DNA of 64,000 bases from Candidatus Babeliales bacterium (GCA_035944115.1 DASZBJ010000049.1:1-64000); one strand, 5' to 3'; numbered from the stretch's first letter, positions 18,207 through 28,492 are shown. Notes: generated by a model not told the origin, from the sequence alone. Translations and numbers: made by a program.

Positions 18207-20633
18207 TTAAAAACCGGTCAAGGCAGCATTCCATGCCAAATCTTCTTCCCATGCATTTTCTCGTGCAGCATTTTCTTGTTGGTTAGCCGCATCAGGCTCT
18301 CGTTGTGCGGTTTCTTCTGCTTGAACTTTCTTTTCTTGTTCCGTGGTCTGCCGATCTTCTTCTGGTTGGTATTTTTGCCATGCAGCTTCCTCTGCGTGCC
18401 TTTGTTCTTGTTTGCTTTTTTTCTTTTTTGCTAACTCTGCTCTTTCCATGCTCGGAAAACGCTTTATGTCTTCTTTTGCTTTTTCTTGTGCCAGTCGTCC
18501 TGCTTGCTGCGCAATTATTCGGCCTTTCTCTCTGGTCGTTGGATCAGCAGCTTCTTTTGATTCTTCTTGTCCTTCTTTTATCTCACCGTGCGGAGTGTGC
18601 GCTTTTAGAGCCTTTGATTCTTGCTCTGGTGTGCGCGCTGCTTTGGCGGCGTTAAAGAATGCTTCTTGTCTTTGTTTATCACCGTGACCAAACGTTTTTA
18701 ATGCATGACGTAATTCTTCGCTTTTCATACCTGCTGGCGCATTTTGATTTTGTATTTGTCTTACCAGCCACTCACTAAATATTTGATCTGCTATTTCTTT
18801 TACCTGTTTTTTTAACAGTGCGATTCGCTCTTCGGGTAATCGTGTATATAGATGAAACTCAATGCCGCTTTCTGGATTAAGGCCATAGGCAGCGTTCATA
18901 AGTAAGCGAGCTTGCAATGCGTCGTTAATATCGATTTGTTCTGTTCTGTATTTATCTATAATTGATGCGATACACGTATGCCTGCCTTTGCTAGCATCCC
19001 AACATGAGGGGTCAATCATTTCCGGCCACGGAACACAAGCACCAGAGTCTGCCAACATAGCTACGCTGTCAACGATATCTTTAGGAATAATGATTTGCTG
19101 CAATGATGCGACTGAGTCCATACTGCCTTCTTGTAATTCTAGCAAGTCATTGATAAGTTTTTTATTAAAATCATACATATCAAAAATACGTTCAAACATT
19201 TCAGGTAAGTTGACCTTAGCTATGCCTATATTTTTAATAAAATAATACCATGTACAACTTGCGTCATTACGGACATTACCAAATAACGGAATGTTGGCAG
19301 AAAGAAGCACATTTTCGATTGTACTGCCGAAGGATGTGCTGGAGTTTTTTTCTGCATACTCATTGATTGTTTGGTGCGGTGAAGCATCGTTGAATAAGCG
19401 GTTGAAGATAAATGGATAACTGTTTTTTTCAAAAGATCGCATGAGCGTGTACAGTTCTTGGATAAAGAACTGGTAAATTCTATACTTTCCTGGCTCTGCA
19501 TGATAGAAAACATATTTATCGTGTTGATAGGCAAAGAGCTCTTTTTTGATGCATTCTTGGACCACAGGATCTTCTATCACTGGTGATTGTTTTGTCCCAT
19601 ATGCAGGCTCTATTTCATTTCTAAATTTTTCATAATGTATCAATGTTGGTATTGGTGCATTTTGTAACAAGAAGGCGCGGCGAGAAAGGTGAGGTTTTCT
19701 CTGAGCGGTTTCTTGAGGGAACTTTTTTGCCAGTAGTGCAAAGATCTTTGGATGTTGTTGCGCATAATCAAAAGCGGTAAATCCTGCTTTATCTGTTATA
19801 TAAGGATCGATTCCTTGTTTTAACAAAAATTCAACTCGCCTTTCGTTGCCCTCAATAATTTTTTCTATCAGAACCGTTTCGCCTCTTTTATTAGTTTTAT
19901 TGATGACATTTTTCAACATCTCTGGTTTTAATAATTTGATCCAATGATCATCCAAGGTGAAGATTGCCTTGCGAAAAATTATCTCAGCTGTAGATGCATC
20001 TATTTTGGCCCCTCTTCTGAGTAATAATTTTGCTACATTGAGTGCATTGTATTCTTCATGGAGTGTGTCTGAGTCATTCTTATTGATTATTACCCACTGT
20101 AATGGTGTTATGCCATCGGCAGATTTTGCTTCAATATTTGCTCCATGATTGAGCAATAGCAGCGCTATAGATTGATATTGCCCTGGGCTGTCTCCCTTTA
20201 TCCGATCTAAAGCTGTAATTAATGGTGTCTTGCCGCTTTGATCGATGGCATCAATATTGGCATTGTTCTTGAGCAGCAGTTCTACCACACTTGTATTGCC
20301 GTGCCTTACGGCTATATTTAATGGTGCGTAGCCTTTCACGCCTATCGCGTCAATCGGAGCACCTTGCTCGATTAAAACGTTAACAAAATCTGGGTCGTTA
20401 AATTGACTTGCTAGGTACAGTAAACTTCTGCCATACTCTGTAGTGGCATTTATATCGCCTCCTTGCTTGATCCAAGAGCGGATATGATTTTCTTGATCAA
20501 TCCGACCGGCCCCGGGGATTATTTTGAAAAATTTTGTTGTTTTTGTTTGATCGGATTGCATTGCAAATAATGGCATTGCATTGCATAAAACGGCAATGAT
20601 TAATGATGTGATAATTATTTTATTACATTTCAT
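18207..20633 (-). CDS. Exported ankyrin-repeat protein lacking the EEP domain
   Basis: 808 residues, paralog of its two neighbours. Signal peptide (IIAVLCNAMPLFA), ankyrin repeats about 30-320 (YAPLNIAVRHGNTSVVELLL, GKTPLITALDRIKG), then the shared middle domain: AEPGKYRIYQFFIQELY, LSANIPLFGNV, CTWYYF, GRHTCIASIIDKYR. After the helical linker, where the others continue into EEP, this one changes to a charged Gln/Glu/Lys-rich tail (KKKKSKQEQRHAEEAAWQKY...) and stops. The WQKY matches WQAY just before EEP in the paralogs, so EEP was lost. Only 15 bases separate it from the next gene, pointing to an operon. Confidence 0.85.
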   Translation of the reverse strand: MKCNKIIITSLIIAVLCNAMPLFAMQSDQTKTTKFFKIIPGAGRIDQENHIRSWIKQGGDINATTEYGRSLLYLASQFNDPDFVNVLIEQGAPIDAIGVKGYAPLNIAVRHGNTSVVELLLKNNANIDAIDQSGKTPLITALDRIKGDSPGQYQSIALLLLNHGANIEAKSADGITPLQWVIINKNDSDTLHEEYNALNVAKLLLRRGAKIDASTAEIIFRKAIFTLDDHWIKLLKPEMLKNVINKTNKRGETVLIEKIIEGNERRVEFLLKQGIDPYITDKAGFTAFDYAQQHPKIFALLAKKFPQETAQRKPHLSRRAFLLQNAPIPTLIHYEKFRNEIEPAYGTKQSPVIEDPVVQECIKKELFAYQHDKYVFYHAEPGKYRIYQFFIQELYTLMRSFEKNSYPFIFNRLFNDASPHQTINEYAEKNSSTSFGSTIENVLLSANIPLFGNVRNDASCTWYYFIKNIGIAKVNLPEMFERIFDMYDFNKKLINDLLELQEGSMDSVASLQQIIIPKDIVDSVAMLADSGACVPWPEMIDPSCWDASKGRHTCIASIIDKYRTEQIDINDALQARLLMNAAYGLNPESGIEFHLYTRLPEERIALLKKQVKEIADQIFSEWLVRQIQNQNAPAGMKSEELRHALKTFGHGDKQRQEAFFNAAKAARTPEQESKALKAHTPHGEIKEGQEESKEAADPTTREKGRIIAQQAGRLAQEKAKEDIKRFPSMERAELAKKKKSKQEQRHAEEAAWQKYQPEEDRQTTEQEKKVQAEETAQREPDAANQQENAARENAWEEDLAWNAALTGF

Positions 20634-20646
20634 TGGTATTGCCTTT

Positions 20647-23600
20647 CTATTCTTTGTCTTGATCTTTTACAATATTTACATCCATGATCACCGGTAGATG
20701 ATCACTCGCAGCACTATAATAAATATAGCAACCTACAATGGGTAGATTCCATGTTTGAGCGCAGAATATAAAATCTACTACCGTTCCCGTCCAGACCGTG
20801 TAATAGGGGCCAGTGCCCCCAGCTTGTGTAAAGCAATCTTTAAACCTGTGCTTTTCAATAAGATCAAGAGGCTCTGTTGGTATGTGTTGCATGATATTTT
20901 GTACGCCAGATGCTTTTTGCCATTGTATAAAGTTAGTTGTTTGTAAATCCCAAACAAGTTTACCTGACACATGATATTGATAATCTCTTTGTCGTACTGC
21001 GTTCCAATCACCGGCCAATAAAACGTTTTGATTGATGTCATGTGCTGCGGTTTCTACGAGCTCTTGCGCTTCGAGTGTGCGCATCAAACCAGTTGCGTCT
21101 CGAACATCTAAATGGGTGTTATAGAGTGATATGGTCTTGTTATGAGGAAGTTGAATGAGCCGATTAATGAAATTTCTTTTTTCTGATTGTTCTTTGTCGC
21201 TGTCATATATTTTTTTCACGGGCTCTCCGATGTATGGATGTTTTGAAACGATCATATTACCAAAGGGATCGTTTCCCCAGAGTTTCATAGACATGAAGGT
21301 TTGATGTGTATAACCCAACGCTTTAAAATCGTTCTCTATTTTTTCTGGATTAAATAATCTAACTTCTTGCAATAATAGGATATCAGCATTGATAGTTTTG
21401 ATTGTCTCCAGAATGCTCGGATAATTTTTTTGTTTCAGTGGATCGGTCCAGAAATGAACGTTGTAGATTGCAATACGAACAATTCCAGGAGTTTTTTCAG
21501 GAATGCGTTGATTTTGCACGGCATCTCGCGCGCAATCTTTGATAAATGATGGAGCGATTGTAGCGCGATCTAAAACTCCCTCTGTTGCATATGCTTGCCA
21601 AATAGATGCTGGCAGATGTTCTTGAACGTATGCGTCTTCTTTTGTTTCGGCTTCTTCACCTTTGCGGGTTAAAGCTCGTTTCTTATTTTCTTTTTCTACA
21701 CTAGGCATGCGTCTTATTCCTGATTGCGCTCGCTCTTGCGCTACCCGTGCAGCTTGCTGTGCGATCGCTTCTCCTTTTTCCTGTATAGTTAAGTCACCCT
21801 GTGCCTGTATGTCTTTGCCAGCTTGTTGGGCTTTGCGTGTTTTTGCGGCTTTAAAAGCCTCAAAAAATGTTTTTTGTCGCTCAGGATCATCCTTGCCGTA
21901 ATAGCGTAATGCATCATGGAATTCTTCGCTTTCCATATGCATTGATCTATCATTGGTATCAATCTGCTTTGCAAGCCATTCACCAAATAGTTCATCAGCA
22001 ATTTTCTTTACCTTTTTCTTAAGATCATTGATCACCTCTTCAGATACACGGGTGTAGAGATGAAATTCAATGCCACTATTTGGATTGAGGCCATATACAG
22101 CATTCATTAATATGCGCGCCTGCATATTGTCGTCAATTTCAATTTCACCGTTTCTATATTTATCGATAATAGAGGCTATGCAGGTGTGGCGACCGAATGT
22201 TTCTTTACCAACCTTGCCTATTCCGGCGGCCTCTGCACTCACTGCTTGTGGATCCCAGCATGATGGATCAACTTCTGTTGGCCAGGGGAAACAGTAACCA
22301 TGAGTTGCAAACATAGCCACGTCGTTGACAATGCTTTTAGGGATAATTATTTGTTGCAATGACGCTTCTTTTTCCAACAACCCTGTTTGCAGCGATAATA
22401 GTTGATCAATATATTTTTTATTAAAATCATAGAGGTCGAAAATACGTTCAAAAAGAAGAGGTAGCTCAACGCCACCGGTTGCTTCTTCATTATTAAGAAA
22501 ATAGTACCATGAGCAACTGCCGATATTATTTACATTGCCAAACAATGGTATGTTGACGGACAATAGTACGTTTTTAGAAGCACCTAGTTTATGTGCCTGC
22601 CATGGTTTTGTATCGATATATTCATTGATGGTCTGTTCTGATGCAGCATCTTTAAAAAAGCGGGCGAAAATAAACGATTTGTTTGTTTTAATGAATGGCC
22701 GCATCAATGTATGTAATTCATCGAGAAAAAATTCATATATTCTATATTTACCAGGTTCGGATCGATAGAAAACGTATTTATTTTGCTGATAAGCAAGACG
22801 TTCGTTTGCCATGCATTGCTGTACAATGTGATTTTGCAATAAAGGGTATCCTTGTGTTCCATACTTACTTCTTTCTCCATATTTGGATTCTATTGCATCA
22901 CCGATCTCTTTTTTCCTGTAATGGGCTTCTGTTGGCGTCAGGACATCTGATGAAGCTACAGTGGTTAATAATTCAGGATTTTCGTGTTCCTGCTGGCGTA
23001 AAATAGCAATCATCCTCGGATTATTCTTGGCGTAAAGAAACGCATCATATCCGTATTTGTTTTTTGCATAAGGATTGGCGCCATATTGCATGAGAACGGT
23101 AACAATATTCGGTCGGTTTTTGATAATGTTCTCTATTAAAGCAGTTTCGCCTTGTTCGTTCGGTACATCGAAATCAGTGGGTATGGTCCTTTCTAATAAT
23201 GATGCCAACAGTGTATGATTGTTAGCCTGTACTGCTTGATTAAAAATAGTGCGAGCGAGTGCATCATCAATGGCAGCTCCTCTATCAAGCAATACCTTTA
23301 TTTTGTTTAGGTTATTTCTGTCAGCTGCTATTTGTAACGCGCTGTGCCCATTTTTATCAGTTGCATTGATATTAGCGCCTCTACTCAGTAATAGCTCTGT
23401 TATAGTTGCTCCTCCCGTTACCATGAGTGGTGTTTGACCATCATTGTTTGTTGCTTCAATGTTTGCCTTTTGATCAAGCAACCAGGTGACTATTTTTAAA
23501 TCGCCGCCGAGCACTGTCGATTGCATTAACGCGGTGCGACCTTTTTTATCTAGTTGCTCAATGTTGGCACCCGCTTTGACTAATAATTGTATTAAATCTA

Positions 23601-24405
23601 AATCTCTTTGTACCAGCGCAAGTGACAAGGCGCAGTCATCGTCATTATTCACTACATTCACGTCGATGTTTTTCTGACTAAGCAATAACGGAATGAGGTT
23701 CTTTTGGTAGTATCTAATGGCATATATTAATGGGCTATCACCATATGGGCCATCGGTAGCATTAATATCGGGATTTTTAATCAACCACTGTGTAACCCAA
23801 TCTATGCGATCGCTTATAATTGCTTGGAAAATATTTCTTGGATTATGTTTTGTCCTGTTTAAAATTTCCATGAGCTCTGGGTTAAGTGTTGCATATCGAA
23901 ATGCGTTATCCCCATGCTTGTCTTCTAGATAGGGATTTGCTCCATGTTCTATTAAAAATGTAACATTCTGATCGTTGCCCGCGGTAATGGCTGTGATTAA
24001 AAGAGTTTCTCCTTTATTATCACGTTGATCAAAGTTAAGGGCAAAGCCCTTTTTTTGTAATATTTCAATCATTTCATCATCACGTGCAGATAATGCTTGC
24101 ATGAAAATTTTGTTGATGAGTATGCTATCAGCTGCAGCGCCTCTATCAAGAAGTAATTTTATAATTCTCCAGTTCTGACCTTGTTCCATCATATACTGTA
24201 GTGGTGTCTTTTTAGATTTAGGGTCAATGATGTTAGGATCCACTCCTTGACCTAACCAATGTTTAATAGAGTCGAGTGATAAAAATTCAATCGCTTCAAA
24301 AATGTCTTGAGTTCCTCCCGGGTCAGGTTGCATTGCAAAGGACGGTAGCATGCTGCACAAAATAATAAAAATTAATGATCTAATAATTATTTGATTACAT
24401 TTCAT
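20647..24405 (-). CDS. Giant exported ankyrin-repeat protein with C-terminal EEP (nuclease/phosphatase) domain
   Basis: 1252 residues, the largest of the tandem. Signal peptide (LIFIILCSMLPSFA). Two ankyrin blocks fill about 30-480 (GETLLITAITAGNDQNVTFLI, GRTALMQSTVLGGDLKIVTWL, GHSALQIAADRNNLNKIKVLL). The middle domain contains SEPGKYRIYEFFLDELH, LSVNIPLFGNV, CSWYYF and GRHTCIASIIDKYR. EEP domain about 970-1245: IYNVHFWTDP, LLLQEVRLF, YNTHLDVRD, AGDWNAV, VVDFIF, SDH; catalytic set complete. It is the first gene of the three; the downstream gene starts 13 bases after its stop. A host-directed effector role is inferred only. Confidence 0.86.
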   Translation of the reverse strand: MKCNQIIIRSLIFIILCSMLPSFAMQPDPGGTQDIFEAIEFLSLDSIKHWLGQGVDPNIIDPKSKKTPLQYMMEQGQNWRIIKLLLDRGAAADSILINKIFMQALSARDDEMIEILQKKGFALNFDQRDNKGETLLITAITAGNDQNVTFLIEHGANPYLEDKHGDNAFRYATLNPELMEILNRTKHNPRNIFQAIISDRIDWVTQWLIKNPDINATDGPYGDSPLIYAIRYYQKNLIPLLLSQKNIDVNVVNNDDDCALSLALVQRDLDLIQLLVKAGANIEQLDKKGRTALMQSTVLGGDLKIVTWLLDQKANIEATNNDGQTPLMVTGGATITELLLSRGANINATDKNGHSALQIAADRNNLNKIKVLLDRGAAIDDALARTIFNQAVQANNHTLLASLLERTIPTDFDVPNEQGETALIENIIKNRPNIVTVLMQYGANPYAKNKYGYDAFLYAKNNPRMIAILRQQEHENPELLTTVASSDVLTPTEAHYRKKEIGDAIESKYGERSKYGTQGYPLLQNHIVQQCMANERLAYQQNKYVFYRSEPGKYRIYEFFLDELHTLMRPFIKTNKSFIFARFFKDAASEQTINEYIDTKPWQAHKLGASKNVLLSVNIPLFGNVNNIGSCSWYYFLNNEEATGGVELPLLFERIFDLYDFNKKYIDQLLSLQTGLLEKEASLQQIIIPKSIVNDVAMFATHGYCFPWPTEVDPSCWDPQAVSAEAAGIGKVGKETFGRHTCIASIIDKYRNGEIEIDDNMQARILMNAVYGLNPNSGIEFHLYTRVSEEVINDLKKKVKKIADELFGEWLAKQIDTNDRSMHMESEEFHDALRYYGKDDPERQKTFFEAFKAAKTRKAQQAGKDIQAQGDLTIQEKGEAIAQQAARVAQERAQSGIRRMPSVEKENKKRALTRKGEEAETKEDAYVQEHLPASIWQAYATEGVLDRATIAPSFIKDCARDAVQNQRIPEKTPGIVRIAIYNVHFWTDPLKQKNYPSILETIKTINADILLLQEVRLFNPEKIENDFKALGYTHQTFMSMKLWGNDPFGNMIVSKHPYIGEPVKKIYDSDKEQSEKRNFINRLIQLPHNKTISLYNTHLDVRDATGLMRTLEAQELVETAAHDINQNVLLAGDWNAVRQRDYQYHVSGKLVWDLQTTNFIQWQKASGVQNIMQHIPTEPLDLIEKHRFKDCFTQAGGTGPYYTVWTGTVVDFIFCAQTWNLPIVGCYIYYSAASDHLPVIMDVNIVKDQDKE

Positions 24406-24633
24406 TCGTCTTGCCCCTGATTACAATCTACTTATTATTGTGTTGGTATAGAGCAACAAAGGTACTCAAATATAAAACACCAAATCAATAATTGTATTGA
24501 TTTGGTTTCAAACTGTTCATTTCCTTGTTCAGAAGTCTGTTCTGTGTGGTGGCTCATTTTGTATTTCGTTCGAATTGCAGTAGAATGCATTTGTTGATGG
24601 TTGAGAGAATATACAATAGAAGGAATAATGAGT

Positions 24634-26316
24634 ATGGATATGATACTAGACAAACAATCACGTTTGTATGGCTATATAGTTGGCGTAATTATTGTTGGGG
24701 TGATGGCATATCATATTATTGAGCAGCGAAGGATGTTGCATAGTATTGCTGAGCAGGTACGGGTGAATCAAGAGGTGCAATCTCAAACGACAGAGCCACA
24801 AGAACAGGCGCAGCCAGTAGTGATTGAAAAAATTGTTGAAAAAAGCGAACTGTGGCGTCCGATTCAGGAAAAAGTAAAAGATACGGTTGTGCAGGTATTT
24901 TCTCAAGTGGTGAAAATGGATCTTTTGCAACCATATAAAACGCCAGCGCAAGGATCTATGACAGGAAGTGCATTTTTTATTAATGATAAAGGTGATCTGA
25001 TTACCAATGCGCATGTAGTTAACCAAGCAAGAGCAATCTGGATTCAAATTCCATCGTTAGGAAAGCGTATTATTGATGTTGAGTTGGTAAGCATTAGCCC
25101 TGACCGTGATTTAGCGTTGTTGCGTTTAACACCAGAATCACTCGAAACAGTAAAAAGTATATTGGGAGAAGTTCCGTATTTAAAGCTCGGAGATTCTGAT
25201 ACAGTAGTTCGTTCTGATGAAGTTTTAGCGCTTGGGTATCCACTGGGCCAACAGTCTCTTAAAAGTACCACAGGCGTTATTAGTGGTCGAGAAGGTATGT
25301 TTATTCAGATGAGTGCTGCAATTAATCCGGGTAATTCTGGTGGACCACTTTTAAATAATAAAGGTGAGGTTGTGGGTATTAATAGCGCAGGTGTGGTTGA
25401 AGCGCAAAATGTTGGATACATTATTCCGATTAATGATTTAAAAAATGTTTTGACCGATTTATACCATGTGCCATTGTTACGCAAGCCATTCTTGGGAGTC
25501 TTGTTTAATAACGCAACAGAATGGTTAACAGAATTTTTAGGTAACCCTCAGCCGGGTGGTTGTTATGTGGTTGAAGTGATTAAAAATTCTACATTGTATA
25601 AAGCAGGAGTAAAACCAGGGGATATGATTTACGAACTTAATGGACATCAACTCGATGTGTATGGCGAGATGACTGTGCCATGGAGTGAAGATAAGCTCTC
25701 TATCGTTGATTATGTATCACGGCTTTCTGTTGGAGAGAATGTTGATTTGGTTGTGTATCGAAAAGGGGTACGTAAAAAAGTTGCAGCTAAATTTAGCCAA
25801 GCGGAATTACCACCTATTAGAAAAGTATATCCTGGATATGAAAAGATAGATTATGAGGTTGTTGGTGGCATGGTGGTTATGGAACTTACCTTAAATCATA
25901 TTCAAATTATGGGTGGCAGTATTTCTGGATTACAGCAATATGCTGAAATGAAAAACCAGAGTGATCCGGTGCTTATTATTACTCATATTTTCCCGAGTTC
26001 TCAATTGTATCGTACACGTACGTTAACCGTTGGTTCAACGATTAGAGAAATCAATGGAATAGAGGTGCATACCTTACCAGAATTGCGTGGAGCACTTAAA
26101 GAAGGCATAAACAATAAATTTATGACGGTTAAAGCTGCTGATAACGTATCTCGCGCGTCAGAAAACGTGTTTGTTGCATTGCCGTATGCAACGGTATTAA
26201 AAGACGAAGCGATATTGGCGCATGATTATCATTATGCAGTCACCGACACGGTTAAAGAGTTGTTCGCGTTAAAAAATCCGACGGTGGGCCAAGCATTTAA
26301 TACGGTTACTACGTAA
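24634..26316 (+). CDS. HtrA/DegP-type serine protease with PDZ-like domains, membrane-anchored
   Basis: 560 residues with an N-terminal anchor (about 12-27, LYGYIVGVIIVGVMAYHII) placing the protease outside the cytoplasm. The S1C trypsin-like triad is H127 (TNAHVV), D159 (PDRDLALLRL) and S235 (NPGNSGGPL). PDZ-like regions follow (CYVVEVIKNSTLYKAGVKPGDMI, then TLTVGSTIREINGIEVHTL). ATG 24634 fits AAGGA nine bases before; TTG 24601 and ATG 24628 are alternatives. The gene at 28785 is a paralog. Probable envelope quality-control protease, but host targets cannot be excluded. Confidence 0.9.
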   Translation: MDMILDKQSRLYGYIVGVIIVGVMAYHIIEQRRMLHSIAEQVRVNQEVQSQTTEPQEQAQPVVIEKIVEKSELWRPIQEKVKDTVVQVFSQVVKMDLLQPYKTPAQGSMTGSAFFINDKGDLITNAHVVNQARAIWIQIPSLGKRIIDVELVSISPDRDLALLRLTPESLETVKSILGEVPYLKLGDSDTVVRSDEVLALGYPLGQQSLKSTTGVISGREGMFIQMSAAINPGNSGGPLLNNKGEVVGINSAGVVEAQNVGYIIPINDLKNVLTDLYHVPLLRKPFLGVLFNNATEWLTEFLGNPQPGGCYVVEVIKNSTLYKAGVKPGDMIYELNGHQLDVYGEMTVPWSEDKLSIVDYVSRLSVGENVDLVVYRKGVRKKVAAKFSQAELPPIRKVYPGYEKIDYEVVGGMVVMELTLNHIQIMGGSISGLQQYAEMKNQSDPVLIITHIFPSSQLYRTRTLTVGSTIREINGIEVHTLPELRGALKEGINNKFMTVKAADNVSRASENVFVALPYATVLKDEAILAHDYHYAVTDTVKELFALKNPTVGQAFNTVTT

Positions 26317-26341
26317 TTATTTTAAATTGTTAATAAATTAT

Positions 26342-26386
26342 ACCCCTCAATATTTGCATATAGCAGTATTGAGGGGTGTTTGTTTC
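26342..26386 (+). terminator. Terminator after the first HtrA-type gene
   Basis: ACCCCTCAATA at 26342-26352 pairs with TATTGAGGGGT at 26367-26377, with a T-rich stretch after it. Confidence 0.8.
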
Positions 26387-26498
26387 AATCAGTTTTATTT
26401 CTTTTAGTCGCAACAGTCTTGTTTTTTTATTCCTTATAATGGTAGTTTGATTTCAGATAGGGAATCATTGTGGAGGTATCAATACGGGGATAAAAATT

Positions 26499-28439
26499 AT
26501 GAATCGTGTAATGAAACAGCTATTACTAAGCCTTATGCTGGCACCATGCATGGTACAATCTGCAGCAGCTCCAGGCGGAGATGAACAAGAACAAAAAGAT
26601 ACTTGGGGTGCAATGCAAGCATCATTGCCAGATCAAGAAAAGGTAAGGGCGCAGCGTAGACGTGCGGAGGTTATTGAGAAGTTTAATCGACAGCAAGAGG
26701 TCGAGCGACGTCGGCAAGCGGAGCACCAAGCAAAGCCTAAAACAAAAAAAGGTGTATCGGCGGCGCAACAGGAAGGGCGTGTAGCGAGGCGAGTAGCTCC
26801 AACACAAGTCGCAGCGCGAGCTGGTCAAGAAGAAAGAAAAGAAGAAGATGAAAAGGTGCGAGAAGAACGAAAGCCAAGAGACTATACCGATGAAGGGATG
26901 AGAAGATTAGTTGGGGGGCATGGTATTCCTAAAGAATTAGGCGAATCAATAGAAAAGTTTGCGCAGCCGAAACTTTTTGAAAAAAGCGCACAAAAAAAAT
27001 TGAATTCTATAATAATTTCTGGATTGAATGAACGGGTAATGGCTATTAGTTCAGACAGTACATTTATTGCTACAGGATCTATGTATGGCTATGTATATAT
27101 ACGAGATGCGCGCACCGGCGGGATAGTGCGTAGATCTAAAGAGGTTGATCGTACAGGTCCAATACATAAAATAATATTGAGCGAGAATCGCCAAATAGTT
27201 GTAACAGCATCCGGCAATCATGCACATATATGGGATGCCAATACATTAGAATTATTATACACCCTTAGACGTCATATGAGTGTTATAACTTCTATTGCCA
27301 TCGATCCTAACAGTCAGTTTATTGTAACAGGATCTGCAGATACTACTGCACGCGTATGGGATGCTCATTCAGGAGAATTATTACATACTCTAGCCGGTCA
27401 TACGAATCGAATAACATCTGTTGCCATCAGTTCAAATAGTCAGTTTATTGTAACAGGGTCTGAAGATAATACTGCACGTGTATGGAGTTTTGCCGGAGTA
27501 ATACTTCATACGTTAATGGATGATGCTCAACGTGAAATATATTCCATTGCGATTAGCCCGAATGGTCAATTCATTGTAACACATGGAATTAGCAATAACA
27601 CTACACATGTATGGAATGCTGATACAGGATCGTTATTATATCGCGTGAGTCCATCCGTCATAGATAGAACGCTTTCATCTACTTCCGTGGAGGCTGGGCA
27701 AGGATATGTGTGGAGAATGCTGATCGCAGGCAGTCTAGGGGGTCCTGCGGTCATTAGTCCTAATAATCAGTTTTTTGTAGCCGGTTTTACCGGTAATGGA
27801 ATGAGGTGGAATCTTTTTAAGGGATGGAATCTTTCTCATGGAACATTGATAAATAATTTTTATGAGAGAAATTGGATAATAAGCAGTGCCGTAGCGATTA
27901 GCCCAGATAGTCAGCTTGTTGTAACAGGATTGTATAATCCTTCAGATCCAATCGAAACAAGATTTAATAAAGCATGTGTATGGAATGTGAATACAGGGGA
28001 GTTAGTATACACACTTACAGGTCATACAACCGCAATACGTTTTGCTGTTTTTAGCCCAGACGGTCAATTCATTGTAACTGCATCAGATGATTCCATACGT
28101 ATATGGAGAGCAAAGCCATCATTGCCCATTGCGTCACATGCTCGTAAATTCGTTGATATTCAACCGACGATTAAGCCTGTTATTGATCGAGTAGGAGTGC
28201 TGCTTGAACGAGTAAACCAGATGGCGTATTTTCCCCAATATCGATTGAATGCAATACAAAATTATATTGAGATGCTTAAGGGGGCTGATCCAGCTGGGCA
28301 AGGTCTTGCGGCATTTGTTGATGGCATTAGCCAGGCAATTGAACAAGAATTTGAAAAAGGAAAAGCAGAGCATATGAGACAAAGTCTCGTGGGATCAGCA
28401 GCAGATGCGGCCGGCATGGGGGTGTATTTTGATGAATAA
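26499..28439 (+). CDS. Exported WD40 repeat protein with basic coiled-coil N-terminal region
   Basis: 646 residues. Signal peptide 1-23 (LLLSLMLAPCMVQSAAA). Residues about 45-130 are strongly charged and probably coiled-coil (Arg/Glu/Gln-rich). WD40 blades follow from about 175: TARVWDAHSGELLHTLAGH, SVAISSNSQFIVTGSEDNT, then ACVWNVNTGELVYTLTGH and a last blade ending IRIWRAKP near 540. A helical C-terminal part carries IDRVGVLLERVNQMAYF. It sits between two HtrA-type protease genes on the same strand. It is probably a scaffold or binding protein outside the cell; no enzyme domain is present. Confidence 0.85.
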   Translation: MNRVMKQLLLSLMLAPCMVQSAAAPGGDEQEQKDTWGAMQASLPDQEKVRAQRRRAEVIEKFNRQQEVERRRQAEHQAKPKTKKGVSAAQQEGRVARRVAPTQVAARAGQEERKEEDEKVREERKPRDYTDEGMRRLVGGHGIPKELGESIEKFAQPKLFEKSAQKKLNSIIISGLNERVMAISSDSTFIATGSMYGYVYIRDARTGGIVRRSKEVDRTGPIHKIILSENRQIVVTASGNHAHIWDANTLELLYTLRRHMSVITSIAIDPNSQFIVTGSADTTARVWDAHSGELLHTLAGHTNRITSVAISSNSQFIVTGSEDNTARVWSFAGVILHTLMDDAQREIYSIAISPNGQFIVTHGISNNTTHVWNADTGSLLYRVSPSVIDRTLSSTSVEAGQGYVWRMLIAGSLGGPAVISPNNQFFVAGFTGNGMRWNLFKGWNLSHGTLINNFYERNWIISSAVAISPDSQLVVTGLYNPSDPIETRFNKACVWNVNTGELVYTLTGHTTAIRFAVFSPDGQFIVTASDDSIRIWRAKPSLPIASHARKFVDIQPTIKPVIDRVGVLLERVNQMAYFPQYRLNAIQNYIEMLKGADPAGQGLAAFVDGISQAIEQEFEKGKAEHMRQSLVGSAADAAGMGVYFDE

Positions 28440-28492
28440 CTTAGTTTACGCCGGATATTGAATAATCTGACTATATCATTTGAATAAAGAAT

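Noticed and set aside
24658-25047. 129-residue reverse ORF opposite the HtrA-type gene
   Set aside because: Antisense to the protease start, with His/Leu-rich composition expected from the complement of its codons; no ribosome site.
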